The translations under genes were made by a program, and so were the position numbers. A stretch of DNA of 64,000 nt from Paracoccaceae bacterium (GTDB lineage Bacteria; Pseudomonadota; Alphaproteobacteria; Rhodobacterales; Rhodobacteraceae): positions 167,412-231,411 of the forward strand of contig JASJAR010000004.1 of the NCBI GenBank assembly GCA_030066905.1, read 5' to 3'. How positions within the stretch are numbered: position 1 is the first letter of the stretch; the number at the start of each line of letters is the position of its first letter. Below the pieces are notes generated by a model. The model made no database searches. It saw nothing but the letters and a program-made list of their open reading frames with translations, and was not told where the DNA came from. This document shows, in pieces, positions 17,484-26,633 of this stretch.

Positions 17484-18401
17484 TTGAGCGACGCCACCTT
17501 CACCCCTGACCGCGAGGCGGAGTTCGGCGATTACGTGGCACTCCTGAAGCCGCGGGTGATGTCGCTGGTGGTGTTCACCGCCTTCGTCGGTCTTCTGGTC
17601 GCGCCCGTGGCGCTGCATCCTTTCGTGGCGGCTTCGGCTGTGCTCTTCATCGCCCTCGGGGCCGGGGCCTCGGGGGCGCTGAACATGTGGTACGATGCCG
17701 ACATCGACGCGGTGATGCGGCGGACGGCGAAGCGTCCGGTGCCATCGGGCAAGGTCGCCCCCGAAGAGGCGCTCGCCATCGGGGTCGGGCTCTCGGGCAT
17801 CGCCGTTGTGATGCTGGCACTCGCCACCAATCTCGTCGCGGCGGGGCTTCTGGCCTTCACCATCTTCTTCTACGCCGTAATCTATACGATGTGGCTCAAA
17901 CGCTCGACGCCCCAGAACATCGTCATCGGGGGCGCGGCAGGCGCCTTCCCGCCGGTCATCGGCTGGGCCGCCGCGACCGGTGGAGTGTCCCTCGAAGCGG
18001 TCTTGATGTTCGCTCTCATCTTCATGTGGACGCCGCCCCATTTCTGGGCGCTCGCCCTCTTCATCAAGTCGGACTACGACGATGCCGGCGTGCCGATGCT
18101 CACCGTCACCCATGGGCGGAAATCCACCCGCCGGCATATCCTGATCTACACCGTCCTGCTGGCCCCCATCGGCCCTGCGCTCGCGCTAAGCCCGGTCGGC
18201 GGACCCGTGACGCTCGCTGCCGCCCTGGTCTTGAACGCGATCTTCCTCAAGGGCGCCTTCGACATCTGGCGCCGCGACGAGGGTGAGGCGGAGACGGATG
18301 GCTACCGCACCGAAAAGCGCGTCTTCCGCTTCTCGCTCTACTACCTCTTCCTCCATTTCGGCGCGCTTGTCGCCGACCGCGCACTTCAGGGGGTGTTCTG
18401 A
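17484..18401 (+). CDS. ctaB: Protoheme IX farnesyltransferase (heme O synthase)
   Basis: The 305-aa UbiA-family prenyltransferase has about nine membrane segments and the Asp-rich motif NMWYDADIDAVMRRTAKRPVPSG that binds the prenyl diphosphate. It converts heme B to heme O for the oxidase. It starts with TTG at 17484, four bases past the ctaC stop, with GGAG within the end of ctaC. It is followed by a TGATG overlap with the next small gene. Confidence 0.94.
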   Translation: MSDATFTPDREAEFGDYVALLKPRVMSLVVFTAFVGLLVAPVALHPFVAASAVLFIALGAGASGALNMWYDADIDAVMRRTAKRPVPSGKVAPEEALAIGVGLSGIAVVMLALATNLVAAGLLAFTIFFYAVIYTMWLKRSTPQNIVIGGAAGAFPPVIGWAAATGGVSLEAVLMFALIFMWTPPHFWALALFIKSDYDDAGVPMLTVTHGRKSTRRHILIYTVLLAPIGPALALSPVGGPVTLAAALVLNAIFLKGAFDIWRRDEGEAETDGYRTEKRVFRFSLYYLFLHFGALVADRALQGVF

Positions 18402-18586
18402 TGGCGATCCGTGCAACCCATGAGCTTCACGAGCGGCGCCTGTCGCGGAACCGCGGCGTCGGGCTTGTGCTCGTGGCGTTCATTGCCATCGTCTTCGGGC
18501 TGACGGTGGTGAAGGTGCAAAACATCGGCCTCACCGAGGGCTTCGACCATGTCGTGCGCCCCGAACTGATCTTGAGGGCGGAATGA
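18401..18586 (+). CDS. Small single-span membrane protein of the cox operon (CoxF-like)
   Basis: The 61-aa protein has a basic N terminus (HELHERRLSRNRGVG), one membrane helix (LVLVAFIAIVFGLTVVKV) and a short periplasmic tail. It overlaps ctaB (TGATG) and ctaG (ATGA). A short ORF at exactly this place is usual in alphaproteobacterial ctaB-ctaG operons and is thought to help oxidase assembly. No catalytic motif is visible. Confidence 0.8.
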   Translation: MAIRATHELHERRLSRNRGVGLVLVAFIAIVFGLTVVKVQNIGLTEGFDHVVRPELILRAE

Positions 18587-19176
18587 CCGACGAGGCGAAC
18601 CAGACCCCCCCCGACAACCGCCGCACGGTACTGAAACTCATCGGCGTCGGCGTCTTCATGGGCGGCCTCGCCTGGGCCTCTGTCCCGCTTTACGACTGGT
18701 TCTGCCGGGTGACGGGGTTCGGCGGCACGCCGCTCGTGGCCGAAGCCGGTGCCGAGCGCGTGCTCGACGAGACCATCGAGGTCCGCTTCGACGCCTCCCT
18801 CGAACGGGGTATGCCCTGGGAGTTCCGGCCCATGGAGCGGACGATGACGCTCCGCATCGGCGAGACGGGGCTTGCCTTCTACGAGGCCCATAACCCCACC
18901 GACCGCCCCGTGGCGGGCTCGGCGAGCTTCAATGTCGCGCCGTTTTCGGCCGGCGGCTACTTCACCAAGATCGCCTGTTTCTGTTTCGAAGAGCAGGTGC
19001 TGATGCCGGGTGAGACGGTGCAGATGCCGGTGACGTTCTATGTCGACCCGGCCATCCTCGACGACGAGGACGGCAAGCACGTCCCCACCATTACGCTGTC
19101 CTATACATTCCACACCATCGACCTGCCGGAAGAGCAGGCCGCCCTCGCCGTCGCGCCCGACGGCAGGGTCAACTGA
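18583..19176 (+). CDS. ctaG: Cytochrome c oxidase assembly protein CtaG (Cox11)
   Basis: The 197-aa protein has one membrane anchor ([33 protein letters not shown]) and a periplasmic beta domain with the copper motif CFCF ([12 protein letters not shown]). It delivers copper to CuB of subunit I. It starts in a 4-bp overlap with the preceding small ORF. Confidence 0.94.
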   Translation: MTDEANQTPPDNRRTVLKLIGVGVFMGGLAWASVPLYDWFCRVTGFGGTPLVAEAGAERVLDETIEVRFDASLERGMPWEFRPMERTMTLRIGETGLAFYEAHNPTDRPVAGSASFNVAPFSAGGYFTKIACFCFEEQVLMPGETVQMPVTFYVDPAILDDEDGKHVPTITLSYTFHTIDLPEEQAALAVAPDGRVN

Positions 19177-19196
19177 GCCCAGAGGGAAGCCCCGCC

Positions 19197-20003
19197 ATGG
19201 CCCACGAAAAGAACCACGATTATCACATCATAGACCCCTCGATCTGGCCGTTCATCGGCGCGGTCGCGGCCTTCGTGATGCTCTTCGGTGCGGTCCTGTG
19301 GATGCAGGACAGCGGGCCGTGGATGTTCCTCATCGGCTTTGTGGGCGTGGCCTACGTCATGTTCGCCTGGTGGGCGGACGTGGTTGCCGAATCGAACTCG
19401 GGCGATCACACACCGGTGGTCCGGATCGGACTCCGCTACGGCTTCATCATGTTCATCATGTCCGAAGTGATGTTCTTCGCCGCCTGGTTCTGGAGCTTTT
19501 TCAAACACGCGATCTTTCCGATGCACCCCGAGGGGCTTTCGCCCGCGGTGGACGGGCAATGGCCGCCGGCGGGCATCGAGACCTTCGACCCCTGGCACCT
19601 CCCGCTCATCAACACGCTGATCCTCCTCTGCTCGGGCGCCGCTGCAACCTGGGCGCACCATGCGCTGGTCCATGAGAACAACCGAAAAGATATGGCGAAT
19701 GGGCTGATCCTCGCCGTTGTCCTGGGCATCGCCTTCACCGCGCTGCAAATCTACGAATACACCCATGCCGCCTTCGGCTTTGCCGGGAACATCTACGGGG
19801 CCAACTTCTTCATGGCGACGGGCTTTCACGGCGCCCATGTGGTGATCGGCACGGTCTTTCTCTTTGTGTGCTACCTGAGGCTCCGCGCCGGGCATTTCAC
19901 GCCCGACAAACATATCGGCTTTGAGGCGGCGGCCTGGTATTGGCACTTCGTCGACGTGGTCTGGCTGTTTCTCTTCGCCGCGATCTACGTCTGGGGAGCG
20001 TAA
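19197..20003 (+). CDS. ctaE: Cytochrome c oxidase subunit III
   Basis: The 268-aa protein has seven predicted membrane helices and family signatures: [50 protein letters not shown] and [23 protein letters not shown]. It is a core oxidase subunit without metal centres. AGAGGGAAG lies upstream of the ATG. Confidence 0.95.
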   Translation: MAHEKNHDYHIIDPSIWPFIGAVAAFVMLFGAVLWMQDSGPWMFLIGFVGVAYVMFAWWADVVAESNSGDHTPVVRIGLRYGFIMFIMSEVMFFAAWFWSFFKHAIFPMHPEGLSPAVDGQWPPAGIETFDPWHLPLINTLILLCSGAAATWAHHALVHENNRKDMANGLILAVVLGIAFTALQIYEYTHAAFGFAGNIYGANFFMATGFHGAHVVIGTVFLFVCYLRLRAGHFTPDKHIGFEAAAWYWHFVDVVWLFLFAAIYVWGA

Positions 20004-20004
20004 C

Positions 20005-20070
20005 CGATCCTTCGTCGAAGGATCGCGCCTCCGGCGGCAGGATCTTTGCCAAGATAGAGGGCGCGGGGGA
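20005..20070 (+). repeat. Palindrome plus CCTCCGGCGG / TTTGCCAAGAT motif after ctaE
   Basis: CGATCCTTCG-T-CGAAGGATCG is a perfect hairpin two bases after the ctaE stop. It is followed by GCGCCTCCGGCGGCAGGATC and TTTGCCAAGATAGAGG. I recognise this arrangement from memory as a common intergenic motif in Rhodobacteraceae. It may attenuate transcription before the SURF1 gene. Confidence 0.5.
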
Positions 20071-20099
20071 GCTTCGCGCCCTACGCCTTTCGAGGGATT

Positions 20100-20762
20100 A
20101 TGAAACGTTTCGTCTTTCCGCTGCTCTTGGGGGTCGTCGGTGTGGCCGTCCTCGTCTCGCTTGGGGTCTGGCAGCTTCAGCGCCTGGAATGGAAAGAGAA
20201 CCTCCTTGCGGAGATCGAAGCGCGCATCGCCGCCGACCCCGTGGCCTTGCCCGCGACCCTCTCTCCGGAAGACGACGCCTTTCTGGCGGTGCGCCTCGAC
20301 GGCGTCATCGACGGCCCGGCCATTCCGGTCTTCGGCACCTGGCGGGGCGCGGGGGCGGGATACCGGATCATCGCCCCGGTTGCGACCGGCGACCGGCGGG
20401 TTCTTGTCGACCTCGGCATCGCCCCGGCTGCGGATCCCGACCTTCCTGTCGAGCCCTTATCTATCCAAGGCAACCTCAACTGGCCGGATGAAACCGAACC
20501 CAATCCCGAGGCAGAGGTCTGGACCAATGTCGACGTACCCGCTCTGGCAGCCCGCCTCGACACCGAGCCATTCCTCGTCGTCGCGGCCGAGATCGACGGC
20601 GCCGCGCCACCTGCGATGCTCGTCCCCGTCGGCACCGAGGGCATCCCCAACAACCATCTCGGCTACGCGATCCAGTGGTTCGGTCTCGCCGCCGTCTGGG
20701 CGGGGATGACAGCGTTTCTGCTCTGGCGTATTCACGGTCGAAGGGATCAACGCGAGGCGTGA
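20100..20762 (+). CDS. SURF1-family cytochrome oxidase assembly protein
   Basis: The 220-aa protein has N- and C-terminal membrane helices (VFPLLLGVVGVAVLVSLGVWQLQRLEWKE and HLGYAIQWFGLAAVWAGMTAFLLW) that bracket a periplasmic loop, as in Shy1/SURF1, which inserts heme a into subunit I. Signature elements are GVWQLQR and NNHLGYAIQWFGLA. It overlaps thrC by one base (TGATG). Confidence 0.92.
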   Translation: MKRFVFPLLLGVVGVAVLVSLGVWQLQRLEWKENLLAEIEARIAADPVALPATLSPEDDAFLAVRLDGVIDGPAIPVFGTWRGAGAGYRIIAPVATGDRRVLVDLGIAPAADPDLPVEPLSIQGNLNWPDETEPNPEAEVWTNVDVPALAARLDTEPFLVVAAEIDGAAPPAMLVPVGTEGIPNNHLGYAIQWFGLAAVWAGMTAFLLWRIHGRRDQREA

Positions 20763-22159
20763 TGCGCTACATCTCGACGAGGGGAGGGGCCCCGGAGCTG
20801 AGCTTCGAGGAGGCCATGATGACGGGGCTTGCGCGCGACGGCGGGCTCTATGTGCCCGCCGAGATCCCGCGCCTGGCGCCGGACGAGATCGCGGGGTTTG
20901 CCGGGCTGTCTTACGAGGAGACGGCCTTCCGCGTGATGCGCCCTTTCATCGGCGACGCCTTCGACGACGCGAATTTCCGCGACCTGATCGCCCGCGCCTA
21001 TGCCAGCTTCGGCCATGACGCCCGGGCGCCCCTGAAACAGCTCGACAAGACCCACTTCCTTTTGGAGCTGTTCCACGGGCCGACGCTCGCGTTCAAGGAC
21101 TTCGCGATGCAACTCATCGGTCAGATGTTCGAAGCCTCCCTCGCCCGGTCGGGCCGCCGCGTGACGATCGTCGGTGCAACCTCGGGCGACACCGGCTCGG
21201 CGGCCATCGAGGCCTTTGCCGGCCGCGAGCGGGTCGACGTCTTCATCATGTATCCCGACGGCCGGGTCTCGGACGTCCAGCGGCGCCAGATGACCACGCC
21301 CACGGCGGCGAATGTCCATGCCCTCGCCGTGGCGGGCGATTTCGACGATTGCCAGGCGCGGCTCAAAGAGATGTTCGCCGACGGGGACTTCCGCGACGAG
21401 GTCTCGCTTGCGGCGGTGAACTCGATCAACTGGGCGAGGGTGCTTGCGCAAGTCGTCTACTACTTTACCTCCGCCGTCGCGCTCGGCGCCCCGCACCGAC
21501 CCGTCAGCTTCTGCGTCCCCACCGGCAATTTCGGCGATATCTTCGCCGGCTTCGTCGCCAAGGAGATGGGCCTGCCCATCGACCGGCTGGTGATCGCCAC
21601 CAACCACAACGACATCCTCGACCGGACGATGCGGAGCGGCGCCTACCGCAAACGCGGGGTGACGCCCTCGATCTCGCCATCGATGGACATCGAGGTGTCG
21701 TCGAACTTCGAGCGCGCGCTCTTCTGGGCCCACGGGAAGGACGGCGCGGCGGTGGCGGGGCTCATGAAAGACCTGCGGGAAACCGGCGGCTTTGCGGTCT
21801 CCGACAATGCAATGACCGACCTTGCGGCCCATTACGACAGCGGCATGGCTGACGAGGCCGCGACCTCTGCGACCATCGCGGCGACCCTGAAGACCCGCGC
21901 CGAGCTGGTCTGCCCCCACACCGCCATCGGCATTCATGTGGGCGACGCTCATGCCGCGAAGGCCCCCGAGGTAACGATGATCACCCTGGCGACGGCCCAT
22001 CCGGCGAAATTCCCCGATGCGGTGGAAGCCGCCACCGGCATCCGTCCGCCCCTGCCGCCGCGCATGGCCGATCTCTTCGAAAGACCCGAGCGGTTCGAGC
22101 AGGTGGAGAATGATCTCGCGACACTTGAGGCCGTGATCCGCGAAAGGCGTAGCGTATGA
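20762..22159 (+). CDS. thrC: Threonine synthase
   Basis: The 465-aa PLP enzyme converts O-phosphohomoserine to threonine. The PLP lysine is K112 in FHGPTLAFKDFAMQ. VGATSGDTGSAAIEAF (phosphate loop) and FCVPTGNFGDIFAGFVAKEMG are also diagnostic. The start is the ATG at 20762 overlapping the SURF1 stop; an upstream in-frame start would lie inside SURF1. It is followed by a 4-bp overlap with the M16 peptidase. Confidence 0.95.
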   Translation: MRYISTRGGAPELSFEEAMMTGLARDGGLYVPAEIPRLAPDEIAGFAGLSYEETAFRVMRPFIGDAFDDANFRDLIARAYASFGHDARAPLKQLDKTHFLLELFHGPTLAFKDFAMQLIGQMFEASLARSGRRVTIVGATSGDTGSAAIEAFAGRERVDVFIMYPDGRVSDVQRRQMTTPTAANVHALAVAGDFDDCQARLKEMFADGDFRDEVSLAAVNSINWARVLAQVVYYFTSAVALGAPHRPVSFCVPTGNFGDIFAGFVAKEMGLPIDRLVIATNHNDILDRTMRSGAYRKRGVTPSISPSMDIEVSSNFERALFWAHGKDGAAVAGLMKDLRETGGFAVSDNAMTDLAAHYDSGMADEAATSATIAATLKTRAELVCPHTAIGIHVGDAHAAKAPEVTMITLATAHPAKFPDAVEAATGIRPPLPPRMADLFERPERFEQVENDLATLEAVIRERRSV

Positions 22160-23418
22160 GCCCGGGGCTCGTCACCCTGCCGAACGGCGTCCGGGTTGTC
22201 ACCGAGGCGATGCCGGGGCTCCACTCGGCCTCCGTCGGTATCTGGATCGCGGCCGGCGGCCGCCACGAGCGGCCTGAGCAAAACGGCATCGCCCATTTCC
22301 TCGAACACATGGCGTTCAAGGGTACGCACCGCCGGAACGCGCTTCAGATCGCAGAGGCCATCGAGGATGTCGGTGGCTACATCAACGCCTACACCTCCCG
22401 CGAGATGACGGCCTATTACGCGCGGGTACTGGAAGATGACGTCAGTCTCGCGCTGGACGTTCTGTCCGACATCGTGCTGAACCCGGCCTTCGACCCTCAC
22501 GAGATCGAGGTCGAGCGCCATGTGATACTCCAGGAGATCGGCCAGGCGCTCGACACCCCCGACGACATTATCTTCGACTGGCTTCAGGAAGCGGCCTATC
22601 CCGATCAGGCCATGGGTCGGACGATCCTCGGGCCGGCTGCCCGGGTCGAGGGCTTCGGCCGGGGCGATCTCGAAGGTTTCGTGGCCGAGCACTACCGCCC
22701 CGAGACGATCATCGTCGCGGCGGCTGGGGCAATCGATGCGGACGCGGTCCTCAAAGCCGCGGAGGCCGCGTTCGGCGGACTTCCTCCGGCTCCGACTCTT
22801 CAGCCGGAGCCGGCGGCCTTCCGCGGAGGCGAAAGGCGGGTCGTAAAGGACCTCGAACAGGCTCATGTGGCGCTCGGCTTCGAAATGCCGGGATATCGGG
22901 CGCCGGAAATCTATGCGGCGCAGATCTACGCCACCGCCCTCGGTGGCGGGATGTCCTCGCGGCTGTTCCAGGAGGTGCGCGAGAAGCGAGGGCTTTGCTA
23001 CACGATCTTCGCTCAGGCCGGAGCTTACGCGGATTCGGGCCTCCTGACGATTTATGCCGGGACCAGCGGCGAGGAGATCGGCGAGCTTGCCGAACTCACC
23101 ATCGACGAGTTGCGCCGGGCCGCCGACGAGATGTCTGCTGGCGAGGTCGAACGCGCCCGTGCCCAGATCAAGGCGGGGCTCCTGATGGGCCTCGAAAGCC
23201 CCTCGAACCGGGCCGAGCGGCTTGCGCGGATGGTCGCGATCTGGGGCCGCGTGCCTGAGATTGCGGAGACCATCGAGCGGATCGACGCCGTCTCGCGGGA
23301 CGACGTTCGCAAGCTCGCGGCCGCAATGGCGGCCGGCGGCAAGGGCGCGCTGGCGCTCTACGGCCAGGTCGACGGCGCGCCGGAATTGGCGTCTCTCGCC
23401 GGGCGGCTTGCCGCGTGA
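22156..23418 (+). CDS. M16 family zinc peptidase (mitochondrial-processing-peptidase type)
   Basis: The 420-aa inverzincin has the inverted zinc motif HFLEH (H47, E50, H51) in AHFLEHMAFKGTHRR and the C-terminal half LGGGMSSRLFQEVREKRGLCYTIFA. It resembles the beta subunit of mitochondrial processing peptidase and alphaproteobacterial homologues that follow thrC. It overlaps thrC (ATGA) and the acetyltransferase gene by 4 bp. Confidence 0.92.
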   Translation: MSPGLVTLPNGVRVVTEAMPGLHSASVGIWIAAGGRHERPEQNGIAHFLEHMAFKGTHRRNALQIAEAIEDVGGYINAYTSREMTAYYARVLEDDVSLALDVLSDIVLNPAFDPHEIEVERHVILQEIGQALDTPDDIIFDWLQEAAYPDQAMGRTILGPAARVEGFGRGDLEGFVAEHYRPETIIVAAAGAIDADAVLKAAEAAFGGLPPAPTLQPEPAAFRGGERRVVKDLEQAHVALGFEMPGYRAPEIYAAQIYATALGGGMSSRLFQEVREKRGLCYTIFAQAGAYADSGLLTIYAGTSGEEIGELAELTIDELRRAADEMSAGEVERARAQIKAGLLMGLESPSNRAERLARMVAIWGRVPEIAETIERIDAVSRDDVRKLAAAMAAGGKGALALYGQVDGAPELASLAGRLAA

Positions 23419-24002
23419 TGCTGGCGCTCAGACGGCGGCTGAGGCTCGAGACCGAGCGTCTGATGCTGCGCCCGCCGACCCATGGCGACCACCGCGCCTG
23501 GGCGGCGCTCAGAAAGGAAAGCGCCGAGTTCCTCGTGCCGTGGGAGCCGACCTGGGCCAAGGACCATCTCACCCGCAAGGCATTCACCAACCGGGTCTAC
23601 TGGGCCAACCGGGCGGTTGCCTCTGGGACGGCCGTCCCGCTCTTTCTGATCCGGCGCGAGGATGAGACGCTCCTCGGGGCCATCACGCTCGACAATGTGC
23701 GCCGCGGCCCGGCGCAGTCGGGCACGCTCGGCTACTGGATCGGGGCGGCGTTTGCGCGTCAGGGCTACATGTCGGAGGCGATCGCGGCGGTCGTCCACCA
23801 CGCTTTCCACGGTCTCGATCTTTCGCGGGTGGAGGCGGCCTGCCTTCCGGAGAACGACGCCTCGCGCGGTTTGCTCGAAAAATCAGGCTTCAAATACGAA
23901 GGCGTCGCGCAAAGCTACCTTCAGATCAACGGCCGGTGGCGCAACCATGTGCTCTACGCCAATCTCAGGAGCGACCGGCGGGGAAAGGCCGAGACGGGCT
24001 GA
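23415..24002 (+). CDS. RimJ/RimL-type GNAT N-acetyltransferase
   Basis: The 195-aa product starts with LETERLMLRPPTHGDHRAWAALR and has the acetyl-CoA motif LGYWIGAAFARQGYMSEAIAAVVHHAF and RVEAACLPENDASRGLLEKSGF, the pattern of ribosomal-protein N-acetyltransferases. It is the last gene of the thrC operon. The true protein substrate is not known. Confidence 0.88.
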   Translation: MMLALRRRLRLETERLMLRPPTHGDHRAWAALRKESAEFLVPWEPTWAKDHLTRKAFTNRVYWANRAVASGTAVPLFLIRREDETLLGAITLDNVRRGPAQSGTLGYWIGAAFARQGYMSEAIAAVVHHAFHGLDLSRVEAACLPENDASRGLLEKSGFKYEGVAQSYLQINGRWRNHVLYANLRSDRRGKAETG

Positions 24003-24073
24003 GACCCGGTGCCACCGGTAGGGGGTATGGGCCGGGGGCGTTCGCGGTGTCGCGCGGATGCGCCTCTGCCAGA

Positions 24074-24152
24074 CACGCCCCGGACTGGTCCCCGGGCCCC
24101 GGTCCGATGGAGCGCTCCGCGCGTCGAGGTCCCGGGGCGAGCCCGGGACGGG
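24074..24152 (+). repeat. Interspersed two-hairpin repeat, copy A
   Basis: Begins ACGCCCCGGACT and ends GTCGAGGTCCCGGGGCGAGC then CCGGGACGGG. It lies between convergent genes (RimJ-like, plus; SCO, minus). It is about 79 bp and shares both ends with the copies at 30090, 54247, 60673 and 61085 (inverted). The remainder of 24003-24234 shows no gene. Confidence 0.8.
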
Positions 24153-24234
24153 TGGCGCTTCAGATCGGTGCGGCCGAACGACCGTCCGCTCAAGTCCGAT
24201 CAGTCGCTGAACGTCCCCTGACGCCCATCGCAGC

Positions 24235-24849
24235 TCAGGCGTTTGCCACGAAACACGCCGTCCGCGCGGCCACCGCATCGGCCGGTTCATTGCGGCGCAC
24301 AAGGTCCACAAATCCGTGCTCCGGCAGCACGAGATAGCTGAAGGTCGAGTGGTCCATCAGGTAGTACTCGTCGTCATCCTCTTCGCCGCGCTTGGCGGAA
24401 TAGGCTTTGTAGGCCGCGGCGACCGCCTCGATCTCCTCCAGGGACCCTGTAAGTCCGACCATCTGGGGGTGGAACGCCTCAACGAAGGGGCCGAGCATGT
24501 CTGGCGTGTCCCGCTCGGGGTCGATGGTGATGAACACCGGCTGGATGTCGATGCCCTTCTCGGCGAGAAGATCGGTCGCCTGGGCGTTCCGGGCATTGTC
24601 GATGGGGCAGACGTCGGGGCAGAACGAATACCCGAAATAGACAAGCGACGGTTTGGCGAACACGTCCGTATCGGTCACCCGCACGCCGTCGGACCGGGTG
24701 AGGGTGAAGGGCGCGCCGAGATCGTCGGTGACGGTGAGCGTCCGGCAATCTGCAAAGCGATCCGCGGGGGCGACGAGCGCGCTCACCCCGACGGCGAGCG
24801 CGCCGAGGGCGGCGATACCGCCGCCTGCAAGCATGAGGATCTGGCGCAT
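24235..24849 (-). CDS. SCO1/SenC-type copper chaperone
   Basis: The 204-aa membrane-anchored thioredoxin-fold protein has copper ligands C77 and C81 in FGYSFCPDVCPIDN and H167 in LMDHSTFSYL. It also has FITIDPERDTPDMLGPF. It loads copper into the CuA site of cytochrome oxidase subunit II, so it serves the operon at 16613-20762 although it is encoded separately on the other strand. The N-terminal helix is LMLAGGGIAALGALAVGVSALVA. Confidence 0.92.
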   Translation of the reverse strand: MRQILMLAGGGIAALGALAVGVSALVAPADRFADCRTLTVTDDLGAPFTLTRSDGVRVTDTDVFAKPSLVYFGYSFCPDVCPIDNARNAQATDLLAEKGIDIQPVFITIDPERDTPDMLGPFVEAFHPQMVGLTGSLEEIEAVAAAYKAYSAKRGEEDDDEYYLMDHSTFSYLVLPEHGFVDLVRRNEPADAVAARTACFVANA

Positions 24850-24866
24850 CGGGGTTCTCCCCTGTC

Positions 24867-25568
24867 TCAGGCGGGCGCGGGGGTTTCTCCGCGCAGGATC
24901 GTCGATTTCGGTCTCAGCTTTTCGAACGGGTCGGCGCGGGCCGAGAGCGGCGGTTCGGTGACCTCCCAGAACAACAGCGCCAGATCGTCGCCGCTGAGAT
25001 CGGCGACCCGCGCGAGGCGGCCGATCATCTCAAGGCCGCCCGGCGTGAAGCGCCCGTGGGTCCAGCCGACCCCGAGGGCCGATTGGACGATAGCGTCCCG
25101 CGCAGGCCGGCTTTCGCCGGCAAAGATCCACTCAAGCTCGCGCTCATCGGCGTCGTCGCGATAGGTGCGCAGCGCAAGCGCGGCCTCGTCCATGGAAAGA
25201 TGCATCCCCGTCGCCGTCATGACCTGGTCTGCGAGTTCTCCCGGCGTGATGCCGCCTGTCGCCGAGGCGACATAGGTCATTGCGGCGAGCATCTTGTCGG
25301 GGTCGGCCACGGGGTCGTCCCCCACGTCGGAGCCGCCCGGCCAGAGGCCGCCGGCGATGAGCGCCGCCGAAATGAGGCCGAGCCCCATGGCGATGGTCGG
25401 CGAGGGATGGCCCCGATGCTCCTCCATCGCGATCATCGGCATGTCGCCGTCGACCGGTCCCGTCAGACAGAGGTCCACCAGCCATTTCAGCGTCTCGGCC
25501 GTGTCCCCACCTGATGTCGATATGGCTGCCGCAGCCATGGAGATGCCGGCGGCGCTCCAAAGGGTCAT
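24867..25568 (-). CDS. Hypothetical protein with TerB-like helical domain
   Basis: The product is about 233 aa. After a hydrophobic segment (SPTIAMGLGLISAALIAGGLW, about residues 58-78) there are two acidic helical units: DPDKMLAAMTYVASATGGITPGELADQVM and AIVQSALGVGWTHGRFTPGGLEMIGRLARVADLSGDDLALLF. These resemble the paired helices of TerB-type domains. The start is uncertain: ATG at 25568 or TTG at 25577, neither with a good ribosome-binding site. It ends 17 nt before the SCO start in the same direction, so they may be cotranscribed. Function unknown. Confidence 0.6.
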   Translation of the reverse strand: MTLWSAAGISMAAAAISTSGGDTAETLKWLVDLCLTGPVDGDMPMIAMEEHRGHPSPTIAMGLGLISAALIAGGLWPGGSDVGDDPVADPDKMLAAMTYVASATGGITPGELADQVMTATGMHLSMDEAALALRTYRDDADERELEWIFAGESRPARDAIVQSALGVGWTHGRFTPGGLEMIGRLARVADLSGDDLALLFWEVTEPPLSARADPFEKLRPKSTILRGETPAPA

Positions 25569-25774
25569 ATTTCGCAAAGCGTCGGTCCCCAGATGATGAC
25601 GAAATTACGACTCGCCCCCGATCCTGCCGCCAAATGTGGTCAAATCTGGGCAGTCCCGTGGCCAAGCGACCGAAAACACGCCCAATTCTAACAACCGGCG
25701 ATTCGTCGCTCAGTTTTCCGGCTGACGGCGCGCGGCAGGGCTCTAGATGTCACCTGTGTCCGAAGGAGACGCCC

Positions 25775-26596
25775 ATGCGCCTGGCCTTGATCGCCGCCAT
25801 CGCCCTTCTCGCCGCCCCCGTCTCCGCTCAGGAGCGACGCCCGAGCCATTGCATCGCGATCGCGGAGGCTGCGCCGGGCGTGGCCTACCTTCAGAAGGCA
25901 AGCTGGACCGAACCGCTTGAGGACTTCACCGTCCGTCTCAGCTACGTCAACCACTCGATGTTTCTGCTCCAGACGCCAGGGGGTCTGTCGGCCGTGACCG
26001 ACTATACCGGCTTCGTCGGCTCCGTCGATCTCGTCCCCGACGTCGTGACCATGAACAATGCCCATTCCAGTCACTGGACGCCGAACCCCGACCCGCGCAT
26101 CCCGAACGTGCTCGAAGGCTGGCAGGACGAAAACGGGCCGGCCGACCACTACCTCGATCTCGGCGAGATGCTGGTGCGCAATGTGACCACCGACATCCGT
26201 TCGGGCTTCGGCGGCCGGGTCGATGACGGAAACTCGATCTTCGTCTTCGAGGTCGGGGGTCTTTGCATCGGCCATCTGGGGCATCTCCACCACGAGCCCA
26301 CAGAGCAGCAATACGCCGCCCTCGGCCGTCTCGACGTGGTTATGGCGGCCGTTGATGGGGGGCTCACCGTCGATCTTCCGACGATGACCCGGATCGTGAA
26401 GCGGCTGAAATCCTCGGTCGTAATCCCCATGCACTGGTTTTCGACCGTCTCGCTCGATGCGTTTCTGGCCGGGGTGTCCGACGAGTTCGACATTCGCCGC
26501 GACGGTGTGTCGAGCCTCGATATCTCGCTCAGGACCTTGCCGGACCGCCCGACGGTGATGGTGCTCGAACCGGTCTGGCTGGCCGCGTCCGACTGA
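25775..26596 (+). CDS. Secreted MBL-fold metallo-hydrolase
   Basis: The 273-aa product has a Sec signal (MRLALIAAIALLAAPVSAQE). The MBL scaffold is recognised from NHSMFLLQTPGGLSAVTDYTGFVG and the later GLCIGHLGHLHHEPTEQQYAALGRLDVVMAAVDGG and VVIPMHWFST, close to UlaG-like proteins. The first metal motif is atypical: NNAHSSHWTPNPD in place of HxHxDH. AAGGAG lies 7 nt before the ATG. Substrate unknown. Confidence 0.75.
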   Translation: MRLALIAAIALLAAPVSAQERRPSHCIAIAEAAPGVAYLQKASWTEPLEDFTVRLSYVNHSMFLLQTPGGLSAVTDYTGFVGSVDLVPDVVTMNNAHSSHWTPNPDPRIPNVLEGWQDENGPADHYLDLGEMLVRNVTTDIRSGFGGRVDDGNSIFVFEVGGLCIGHLGHLHHEPTEQQYAALGRLDVVMAAVDGGLTVDLPTMTRIVKRLKSSVVIPMHWFSTVSLDAFLAGVSDEFDIRRDGVSSLDISLRTLPDRPTVMVLEPVWLAASD

Positions 26597-26633
26597 CTTG
26601 CCCGGGAGCGGCGCGCGTGGTTCAACCGGGGCG

